Positions 54,745-64,000 of a stretch of 64,000 nucleotides of DNA are shown piece by piece (the stretch's first letter is position 1; every line of letters begins with the position of its first letter). The stretch spans positions 464,800,780-464,864,779 of the forward strand of contig NC_053040.3 in the NCBI RefSeq assembly GCF_002575655.3. Reading direction: 5' to 3'. Under the pieces are notes generated by a model. The model did not search any database. It saw only the letters and a list, made by a program, of their open reading frames with translations, and was not told where the DNA came from. A program made the translations under genes and the position numbers. This DNA is from Aegilops tauschii subsp. strangulata (taxonomy: Eukaryota > Streptophyta > Magnoliopsida > Poales > Poaceae).

Positions 54745-55085
54745 CAAGTCACATGACCAGCGAGCGGAACGACACTATCCCAGGGGGGATATCCCACCTG
54801 CAGTACGCGGACGACACGCTACTGCTGTTCCAGCCAGATCTCCACAGCGTGGCCACGGTCAAAACCCTTCTTCTTAGCTTCGAGCTCATGACAGGGCTCA
54901 AAATTAACTTCCACAAATGTGAAGTGCTGCCCATGGGCTTAGAAGAGGAAGATGGCAGGTGTATCGCAGACTTGCTCAACTGCAAAGTTGGCAAGCTTTC
55001 GTTTACTTACCTTGGTCTGCCATTAGACGCCAAGCGCATCACGATTGATGGCTGGGCACCGCTATGGACCAAGGTGGGAGGACGG
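54745..55085 (+). pseudogene. LINE reverse-transcriptase fragment, cut by a Copia LTR
   Basis: The frame encodes the catalytic box HLQYADDTLLLF and the downstream LMTGLKINFHKCEV and YLGLPLD blocks of plant L1-type reverse transcriptase. It stops being LINE sequence exactly at 55085, where the Copia LTR begins (TGAAGGAAATACGCCC). The upstream part of the RT is missing. Confidence 0.85.
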
Positions 55086-56167
55086 TGAAGGAAATACGCC
55101 CTAGAGGCAATAATAAAGTTGTTATTTATATTTCCTTATATCATGATAAATGTTTATTATTCATGCTAGAATTGTATTAACCGGAAACTTAGTACATGTA
55201 TGAATACATAGACAAACAGAGTATTACCAGTATGCCTCTACTTGCCTACCTCGTTAATCAAAGATGGTTAAGTTTCCTAGTTATGGACAAAGAGTTTTCA
55301 TTTGATGAACGGGATCACATCATTAGAGAATGATGTGATTGACTTGACCCATCCGTTAGCTTAGCACTATGATCGTTTAGTTTATTGCTATTGCTTTCTT
55401 CATAACTTATACATGTTCCTATGACTATGAGATTATGCAACTCCCGAATACCGGAGGAACACTTAGTGTGCTATCAAACGTCACAACATAACTAGGTGAT
55501 TATAAAGATGCTCTACAGGTGTCTCCGATGGTGTTTGTTGAGTTGGCATAGATCGAGATTAGGATTTGTCACTCTGATTGTCGGAGAGGTATCTCTGGGC
55601 CCTCTCGGTAATGCACATCACTATAAGCCTTGCAAGCAATGTGACTAATGAGTTAGTTACGGGATGATGCATTACAGAACGAGTAAAGAGACTTGTCGGT
55701 AACGAGATTGAACTAGGTATTGAGGTACCGACGATCGAATCTCGGGCAAGTAACATACCGATGACAAAGGGAACAACGTATGTTTTTATACGGTTTGACC
55801 GATAAAGATCTTCGTAGAATATGTAGGAACCAATATGAGCATCCAGGTTCCGCTATTGGTTATTGACCGAAGATGAGTCTCGGTCATGTCTACATAATTC
55901 TCGAACCCGTAGGGTCCGCACGCTTAACGTTCGATGACGATTGGTATTCTGAGTTTATGTGTTTTGATGTACCGAAGGTTGTTCGGAGTCCCGGATGTGA
56001 TCACGGACATGACGAGGAGTCTGGAAATGGTCGAGACATAAAGCTCGATATATTGGAAGCCTATGTTTGGACATCGGAATGGTTCCGGGTGAGTTCGGGC
56101 ATTTACCGGAGTACCGGGAGGGGGGGGGGGGTTACCGGAACCCCCGGGGAGTCTATGGGCCTTATTG
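55086..56167 (+). mobile_element. Copia element A, 5' LTR, first part (Angela/BARE/WIS-like)
   Basis: The start TGAAGGAAATACGCCCTAG resembles the Angela/BARE/WIS LTR start. The order of internal words (GGTCTCCGATGG region, CTCTCGGTAATGC, CGGGCAAGTAACATACCGA, CGAACCCGTAGGGTC) matches that family. It lies in a LINE, with GACGG at the left border. It is interrupted at 56168 by a solo LTR and continues at 57920. Confidence 0.85.
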
Positions 56168-57914
56168 TGTTGGGGAACGTAGCAATAATTCAAAATTTTC
56201 CTATGTGTTACCAAGATCAATCTAGGAGATGCTAGCAACGAGAGAGAGGGAGTGCATCTTCATACCCTTGAAGATCGCTAAGCGGAAGCGTTACAAGAAC
56301 GCGGTTGATGGAGTCGTACTCGCAGCGATTCAAATCGCGGAAGATCCGATCTAGCGCCGAACGGACGGCGCCTCCGCGTTCAACACACGTACAGCCCGGG
56401 GACATCTCCTCCTTCTTGATCCAGCAAGGGGAAAGGAAAAGTTGAGGGAGAACTCCAGCAGCACGACGGCGTGGTGGCAATGGAGCTCGTGGTTCTCCGG
56501 CAGAGCTTTGCTAAGCACTACGGAGGAGGAGGAGGTGTATGAGGAGGGAGGGCTGCGCCAGGGAAGAGGTGCAACTGCCCTCCCACCCCTCCACTATATA
56601 TAGTGGCAAGGGGAGAGGGGAGGCGCCCTAGGGTTTCCCCTAGGGGGCGGCGGCCAAGCAGATTGGATCTCCCTAGGGAAAATCCTAGGGAGACTTGCCC
56701 CCCAAGCCAAGCAGGTGGAGGCTTGCCTCCCAAGCCAGGTGGAGGCGCCCCACCTCCCCAAGTAACGTGGGAAAGGGTGTGGGGGCGCACCACCCCTTAG
56801 TGTGCTGGTTTGCCCCTTCCCCTTTGGCCCATGAGGCCCTCCAACACTTGCCGGGGCTCCCGAAACACCTTTCGGTCATGCTGGCCATAGCCTGGTACCC
56901 CCGGAACACTTCCGGACTCCAATACCCTTTGTCCAATATATCGATCTTCACCGCCGGACCATTCCAGAACTCCTCGTGATGTCCGGGATCTCATCCGGGA
57001 CTCCGAACAACCTTCGGTAACCACATACTATTTCCCATAACAACTCTAGCGTCACCGAACCTTAAGTGTGTAGACCCTACGGGTTCGGGAACCATGCAGA
57101 CATGACCGAGACACCTCTCCGGCCAATAACCAATAGCGGGATCTGGATACCCATATTGGCTCCCACATGTTCCACGATGATCTCATCGGATGAACCACGA
57201 TGTCGGGGATTCAATCAATCCCGTATACAATTCCCTTTGTCTATCGATATGTTACTTGCCCGAGATTCGATCGTCGGTATCCCAATACCTCGTTCAATCT
57301 CGTTACTGGCAAGTCTCTTTACTCGTTCCGTAACGCATGATCCCGTGGCTAACTCCTTAGTCACATTGAGCTCATTATGATGATGCATTACCGAGTGGGC
57401 CCAGAGATACCTCTCCGTCATACGGAGTGACAAATCCCAGTCTCGATTCGTGCCAACCCAACAGACACTTTCGGAGATACCTGTAGTGCACCTTTATAGC
57501 CACCCAGTTACGTTGTGACGTTTGGTACACCCAAAGCATTCCTACGGTATCCGGGAGTTGCACAATCTCATGGTCTAAGGAAATGATACTTGACATTAGA
57601 AAAGCTCTTAGCAAACGAACTACACGATCTTGTGCTATGCTTAGGATTGGGTCTTGTCCATCACATCATTCTCCTAATGATGTGATCCCGTTATCAATGA
57701 CATCCAATGTCCATGGTCAGGAAACCATAACCATCTATTGATCAACGAGCTAGTCATCTAGAGGCTTACTAGGGATATGTTGTGGTCTATGTATTCACAC
57801 ATGTATTATGGTTTCCAGTTAATACAATTATAGCATGAACAATAGACAATTATCATGAACAAGGAAATACAATAATAACCATTTTATTATTGCCTCTAGG
57901 GCATATTTCCAACA
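56168..57914 (-). mobile_element. Solo LTR of an Angela/BARE/WIS-like Copia, nested in another LTR
   Basis: It runs from TGTTGGGGAACGTAG (56168) to CATATTTCCAACA (57914) and is flanked by the perfect 5-bp duplication TATTG (56163-56167 and 57915-57919). With 1747 bases it has full LTR length and no internal domain. This is the usual product of recombination between the two LTRs of one element. Orientation is minus: the LTR start TGTTGGAAATATGCCC is at the right end. Its insertion split the 5' LTR of Copia A. Confidence 0.95.
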
Positions 57915-57919
57915 TATTG

Positions 57920-58590
57920 GGCCTTAGTGGGGGAGAGGAGGAGGCGTCCAAGGTGGGGGCGCGCCCCCCAAAGCCCAATCCGAATTGGGGTGGGGGCCCG
58001 GCCCCCTTTCCTTCTCCCTCTCTCCTCCTTCCTTCCTCTCCTACTCCAACTAGGGAAGGGGGAATCCTACTCCCACCGGGAGTAAGACTCCCCCCTTGGG
58101 CGCGCCATGAGAGGGCCGGCCCTCCCCCTCCTCCACTCCTTTATATACGGGGGAGGGGGGCACCCCATAGGCACACAAGTTGATTGTTTAGCCGTGTGCG
58201 GTGCCCCCCTCCACAGATTTCCACCTCGGTCATATCGTTGCAGTGCTTAGGCGAAGCCCTGCGTCGGTAGCTTCATCATTACTGTCACCACGCCGTCGTG
58301 CTGACGCAACTCTCCCTCGACCTCAGCTGGATCTAGAGTTCATGGGACGTCACCGAGCTGAACGTGTGCAGATCGCGGAGGTGCCGCATCTTCGGTGCTA
58401 GGATCGGTTGGATCGTGAAGACGTACGACTCCATCAACCGCGTTGTCATAACGCTTCCGCTTACGGTCTACGAGGGTACGTGGACAACACTCTCCCGTCT
58501 CGTTGCTATGCATCACCTAGATGAATCTTGTGTGTGCGTAGGAATATTTTTAAATTACTGCGTTCACCTAGATGGATCTTGTGTGTGCCA
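57920..58590 (+). mobile_element. Copia element A, 5' LTR, second part with rearranged end
   Basis: After the solo LTR the interrupted LTR resumes and proceeds through a GC-rich segment (a TTTATATACGGGGG TATA-like box near 58140) to GCATCACCTAGATGAATC. The expected LTR end (ACGTTCCCCAACA) and the adjoining TGGTATCAG primer site are absent. Instead, after TTACTGCGTT at 58564, the phrase CACCTAGATGGATCTTGTGTG is repeated (58565) and leads straight into the leader. The 3' boundary is thus deleted or rearranged. Confidence 0.75.
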
Positions 58591-58988
58591 GGTCTATGCG
58601 TAGATGTTATATGCACGAGTAGAACACAAAGAGTTGTGGGCGATAATAGTCATACTGCTTACCAGCATGTCATACTTTGATTCGGCGGTATTGTTGGATG
58701 AAGCGGCCCGAACCGACATCACGCGTACGCTTACGCGAGACTGGTTCTACCGACGTGTTTCGCACACAGGTGGCTCGCGGGTGTCTGTTTCTCCAACTTT
58801 ACTTGAATTGAGTGTGACTATGCCCGGTCCTTGTTGAAGTTTAAAACAGCACACTTGACGAAAAATCGTTGTGGTTTTGATGCGTAGGTAAGAACGGTTC
58901 TTGCTCAGCCCATAGCAGCCACATAAAACTTGCAACAACAAAGTAGAGGACGTCTAACTTGTTTTTGCAGGGCATGTTGTGATGTGAT
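58591..58988 (+). mobile_element. Copia element A, 5' untranslated leader
   Basis: The sequence from GGTCTATGCGTAGATG onward matches, in my recollection of the family, the long leader between LTR and gag in BARE/Angela elements (words such as GGGCGATAATAGTCATACTG and GCAACAACAAAGTAGAGGACG). It breaks off at 58988, where Copia element B begins. The gag of element A is not in the window. Confidence 0.7.
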
Positions 58989-60656
58989 TGTTGGGGAACG
59001 TAGTAATTTCAAAATTTTTCCTACGCACACGCAAGATCATGGTGATGCATAGCAACGAGAGGGGAGAGTGTTGTCCACGTACCCTCGTAGACCGACAGCA
59101 GAAGCGTTATCACAATACGGATGATGTAGTCGTACGTCTTCACGATCCGACCGATCAAGTACCGAACGCACGGCACCTCCGAGTTCTACACACGTTTAGC
59201 TCGATGACGTCCCTCGAACTCCGATCCAGCCGAGTGTTGAGGGAGAGTTTCGTCAGCACGACGGCGTGGGTGACGATGATGATGTTCCACCGACGCAGGG
59301 CTTCGCCTAAGCTCCGCAACGGTATTATCGAGGTGTAATATGATGGAGGGGGGCACCGCACACGGCTAAGAGATCTCAAGGATCAATTGTTGTGTCTCTG
59401 GGGTGCCCCCTGCCCCCGTATATAAAGGAGCAAGGGGGAGGCAGCCGACCAAGGGGAGAGGCGCGCCATAGGGGGGAGTCCTACTCCAGGGAAGGGGGAA
59501 GGAGAAAGAAGGAAGGGTGCGCCCCCCTTCCCTAGTCCAATTCGGACCAGACCATGGGGAGGGGTGCGGCCACCTTTTGAGGCCTTTCTCTCCTTTCCCG
59601 TATGGCCCATTAAGGCCCAATACGAATTCCCGTAACTCTCCGGTACTCCGAAAAATACCCGAATCACTCGGAACCTTTCCGAAGTCCGAATATAGTCATC
59701 CAATATATCGATTTTTACGTCTCGACCATTTCGAGACTCCTCGTCATATCCCCGATCTCATCCGGGACTCCAAACTCCTTCGGTACATCAAAACTCAATA
59801 AAACTGTCATCGTAACGTTAAGCGTGCGGACCCTACGGGTTCGAGAACTATGTAGACATGACCGAGACACGTCTCCGGTCAATAACCAATAGCGGGACCT
59901 GGATGCCCATATTGGCTCCCACATATTCTACGAAGATCTTTATCGGTCAGACCGCATAACAACATACGTTGTTCCCTTTGTCACCGGTATGTTACTTGCC
60001 CGAGATTTGATCGTCGGTATCTCGATACCTAGTTCAATCTCGTTACCAGCAAGTCTCTTTACTCGTTCCGTAACACATCATCCCGCAACTAACTCATTAG
60101 TCACAATGCTTGCAAGGCTTATAGTGATGTGCATTACCGAGTGGGCCCAGAGATACCTCTCCGACAATTGGAGTGACAAATCCTAATCTCGAAATACGCC
60201 AACCCAACAAGTACCTTTGGAGACACCTGTAGAGCACCTTTATAATCACCCATTTACGTTGTGACGTTTGGTAGCACACAAAGTGTTCCTCCGGTAAACG
60301 GGAGTTGCATAATCTCATAGTCATAGGAACATGTATAAGTCATGAAGAAAGCAATAGCAACATACTAAACGATCGAGTGCTAAGCTAACGGAATGGGTCA
60401 AGTCAATCACGTTATTCTCCTAATGAGGTGATCTCGTTAATCAAATGACAACTTATGTCTATGGCTAGGAAACATAACCATCTTTGATTAATGAGCTAGT
60501 CAAGTAGAGGCATACTAGTGACACTCTGTTTGTCTATATATTCACACATGTATTATGTTTCCGGTTAATACAATTCTAGCATGAATAATAAACATTTATC
60601 ATGATACAAGGAAATAAATAATACTTTATTATTTCCTCTAGGGCATATTTCCTTCA
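58989..60656 (-). mobile_element. Copia element B, 3' LTR
   Basis: An LTR of 1668 bases on the minus strand runs from TGAAGGAAATATGCCC (right end, 60656) to CGTTCCCCAACA (left end, 58989). It adjoins the pol region on its right through a polypurine tract. The left flank is GTGAT; the matching duplication would lie beyond the right edge. Element B thus inserted into the leader of element A. Confidence 0.92.
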
Positions 60657-60672
60657 GTCTCCCAGTTGCACT
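60657..60672 (-). promoter_or_regulatory. Polypurine tract of Copia element B
   Basis: On the minus strand, GTGCAACTGGGAGAC directly precedes the 3' LTR. Such a purine-rich site primes plus-strand DNA synthesis in LTR retrotransposons; the form GTGGGAGAC is usual in this family. Confidence 0.75.
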
Positions 60673-60689
60673 AGAGTCAATAATCTAGA

Positions 60690-63600
60690 TTACACAGTAA
60701 TGATTCTTACACCCATGGAGCCTTGGTGCTGATCATGTTTTGCTCGTGGAAGAGGCTTAGTCAACGGGTCTGCAACATTCAGATCCGTATGTATCTTGCA
60801 AATTTCTATGTCTCCCACCTGGACTAAATCCCGGATGGAATTGAAGCATCTTTTGATGTGCTTGGTTCTCTTGTGAAATCTGGATTCCTTTGCCAAGGCA
60901 ATTGCACCAGTATTGTCACAAAAGATTTTCATAGGACCCGATGCACTAGGTATGACACCTAGATCGGATATGAACTCCTTCATCCAGACTCCTTCATTTG
61001 CTGCTTCCGAAGCAGCTATGTACTCCGCTTCACATGTAGATCCCGCCACGACGCTTTGTTTAGAACTGCACCAACTGACAGCTCCACCGTTCAATGTAAA
61101 TACGTATCCGGTTTGCGATTTAGAATCGTCCGGATCAGTGTCAAAGCTTGCATCAACGTAACCATTTACGATGAGCTCTTTGTCACCTCCATATACGAGA
61201 AACATATCCTTAGTCCTTTTCAGGTATTTCAGGATGTTCTTGACCGCTGTCTAGTGATCCACTCTTGGATTACTTTGGTACCTTCCTGCTAGACTTATAG
61301 CAAGGCATACATCAGGTCTGGTACACAGCATTGCATACATGATAGAGCCTATGGCTGAAGCATAGGGGACATCTTTCATCTTCTCTCTATCTTCTGCAGT
61401 GGTCGGACATTGAGTCTTACTCAACTTCACACCTTGCAACACAGGCAAGAATCCTTTCTTTGCTTGATCCATTTTGAACTTCTTCAAAACTTTGTCAAGG
61501 TATGTGCTTTGTGAAAGTCCAATTAAGCGTCTTGATCTATCTCTATAGATCTTGATGCCCAATATATACGCAGCTTCACCGAGGTCTTTCATTGAAAAAC
61601 TCTTATTCAAGTATCCCTTTATGCTATCCAGAAATTCTATATCATTTCCAATCAGTAATATGTCATCCACATATAATATCAGAAATGCTACAGAGCTCCC
61701 ACTCACTTTCTTGTAAATACAGGCTTCTCCAAAAGTCTGTATAAAACCAAATGCTTTGATCACACTATCAAAGCGTTTATTCCAACTCCGAGAGGCTTGC
61801 ACCAGTCCATAAATGGATCGCTGGAGCTTGCACACTTTGTTAGCTCCCTTTGGATCGACAAAACCTTCTGGTTGCATCATATACAACTCTTCTTCCAAAA
61901 ATCCATTCAGGAATGCAGTTTTGACATCCATTTGCCAAATTTCATAATCATAAAATGCGGCAATTGCTAACATGATTCAGACAGACTTAAGCATCGCTAC
62001 GGGTGAGAAGGTCTCATCGTAGTCAATCCCTTGAACTTGTCGAAAACCTTTCGCAACAAGTCGAGCTTTATAGACAGTAACATTACCATCAGCGTCAGTC
62101 TTCTTCTTGAAGATCCATTTATTCTCAATGGCTTGCCGATCATTGGGCAAGTCAACCAAAGTCCATACTTTGTTCTCATACATGGATCCCATCTCAGATT
62201 TCATGGCCTCAAGCCATTTTGCGGAATCTGGGCTCACCATCGCTTCTTCATAGTTCGTAGGTTCGTCATGGTCTAGTAACATAACTTCCAGAACAGGATT
62301 ACCGTACCACTCTGGTGCGGATCTTACTCTAGTTGATCTACGAGGTTCAGTAATAACTTGATCTGAAGTTTCATGATCATCATCATTAACTTCCTCACTA
62401 ATTGGTGTAGGTGTCTCAGAAACTGGTTTCTGTGATGAACTACTTTCCAATAAGGGAGCAGGTATAGTTACCTCATCAAGTTCTACTTTCCTCCCACTCA
62501 CTTCTTTCGAGAGAAACTCCTTCTCTAGAAAATTTCCGAATTTAGCAACAAAAGTTTTGCCTTCGGATCTATGATAGAAGGTATACCCAACAGTCTCCTT
62601 TGGGTATCCTATGAAGACACATTTCTCCGATTTGGGTTCGAGCTTATCAGGTTGAAGTTTCTTCACATAAGCATCGCAGCCCCAAACTTTAAGAAACGAC
62701 AACTTTGGTTTCTTGCCAAACCACAGTTCATAAGGCGTCGTCTCAACGGATTTTGATGGTGCCCTATTTAACGTGAATGCAGCCGTCTCTAAAGCATAAC
62801 CCCAAAACGATAGCGGTAAATCAGTAAGAGACTCGCACCATATCTAGTAAAGTGCGATTATGACGTTCGGACACACCATTATGCTGTGGTGTTCCGGGTG
62901 GCGTGAGTTGCGAAACTATTCCGCATTGTTTCAAATGTAGACCAAACTCGCAACTCAAATATTCTCCTCCACGATCTGATCGTAGAAACTTTATTTTCTT
63001 GTTACGATGATTTTCAACTTCACTCTGAAATTCTTTGAACTTTTCAAATATTTCAGACTTATGTTTCATTAAGTAGATATACCCATATCTGCTTAAATCA
63101 TCTGTGAAGGTGAGAAAATAACGATATCCGCCACGAGCCTCAACATTCATCGGACCACATACATCTGTATGTATGATTTCCAACAAATCTGTTGCTCTCT
63201 CCATAGTTCCGGAGAACGGTGTTTTAGTCATCTTGCCCATGAGGCACGGTTCGCAAGTACCAAGTGATTCATAATCAAGTGGTTCCAAAAGTCCATCAGT
63301 ATGGAGTTTCTTCATGCGCTTTACACCGATATGACCTAAACGGCAGTGCCACAAATAAGTTGCACTATCATTATCAACTCTGCATCTTTTGGTTTCAATA
63401 TTATGAATATGTGTATCACTACTATCGAGATTCAACAAAAATAGACCACTCTTCAAGGGTGCATGACCATAAAAGATATTACTCATATAAATAGAACAAC
63501 CATTATTCTCTGATTTAAATGAATAACCGTCTCGCATCAAACAAGATCCAGATATAATGTTCATGCTCAATGCTGGCACCAAATAACAATTATTTAGGTC

Positions 63601-64000
63601 TAAAACTAATCCCGAAGGTAGATGTAGAGGTAGCGTGCCGACCGCGATCACATCGACTTTGGAACCATTTCCCACGCGCATCGTCACCTCGTCCTTAGCC
63701 AATCTTCGCTTAATCCGTAGCCCCTGTTTCGAGTTGCAAATATTAGCAACAGAACCAGTAGCAAATACCCAGGTGCTAATGCGAGCATTAGTAAGGTACA
63801 CATCAATAACATGTATATCACATATACCTTTGTTCACCTTGCCATCCTTCTTATCCGCCAAATACTTTGGGCAGTTCCGCTTCCAGTGACCAGTTTGCTT
63901 GCAGTAGAAGCACTCAGTTTCAGGCTTAGGTCCAGACTTGGGTTTCTTCTCCTGAGCAGCAACTTGTTTGCTGTTTTTCTTGAAGTTCCCTTTCTTCTTC
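60690..64000 (-). pseudogene. Copia element B polyprotein: zinc knuckle, protease, integrase, RT, RNase H (partial, broken)
   Basis: Read leftwards from the window edge: the gag zinc knuckle CFYCKQTGHWKRNC (about 63923-63882), protease (near 63765), integrase (WHCRLGHIGVKRM, HTDVCGP, TPPGTPQHNGVSERH), reverse transcriptase (WQMDVKTAFLNG, LYVDDILLIGND) and RNase H (GYVDASFDTDPDD, DNTGAIALAKE). The order protease-integrase-RT-RNase H defines Copia. Breaks: the protease motif D-T-G reads A-T-G (63760-63762); a frame change at about 62840; TGA at 61977-61979; TAG at 61251-61253. The element cannot make its own enzymes. The N-terminal gag lies outside the window. Confidence 0.93.

Noticed and set aside
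1..64000. Search for CRISPR arrays, rRNA, phage or bacterial defence-type operons
   Set aside because: Nothing of this kind was seen; the repeats are minisatellites, MITEs and retroelements of a plant genome.

Overview
The window is plant nuclear DNA, almost certainly from a Triticeae grass (wheat, Aegilops or barley group). The evidence is an Au-type SINE, Stowaway, Tourist and CACTA elements of grass type, Angela/BARE/WIS-like Copia LTRs, and intron-rich genes with GC-rich first exons. No bacterial-type feature, CRISPR array, rRNA or tRNA gene was seen, and nothing here looks like a new multi-gene system.

Layout. 1-1103: end of a CACTA transposon. 1842-4216 (+): purple acid phosphatase, 3 exons. 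4217-10284: gene-poor, with degenerate repeats and MITEs. 10285-13916 (-): plastid-type M17 leucine aminopeptidase, 10 exons. 15353-26770 (-): class II formin, 17 exons, with a LINE in intron 8 that itself carries a miniature LTR element. 27200-30981: intergenic, with a broken LINE endonuclease. 30982-39462 (+): C2-GRAM-VASt membrane protein like Arabidopsis BAGP1, 18 exons, with a degenerate RTE-type LINE in intron 10. 39463-44925: LINE fragments and a SINE. 44926-50880 (+): ubiquitin-specific protease like UBP23, 12 exons, with a 27-bp coding minisatellite. 51430-53633: PIF/Harbinger element with a broken transposase. 54745-64000: a stack of retroelements: a LINE interrupted by a Copia 5' LTR, a solo LTR inside that LTR, and a second Copia on the minus strand that runs off the right edge.

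The five host genes are single-copy housekeeping or cell-biology genes (phosphate scavenging, peptide turnover, actin nucleation, membrane-associated signalling, deubiquitination). They do not form a pathway. All five reading frames could be joined across every intron without a stop or frameshift. Two introns need GC-AG splicing, and one MITE lies directly against a 5' splice site. Most of the rest is transposon sequence at several depths of nesting. Exon borders were assigned by eye from splice sites, frame and family knowledge; there is no transcript evidence.
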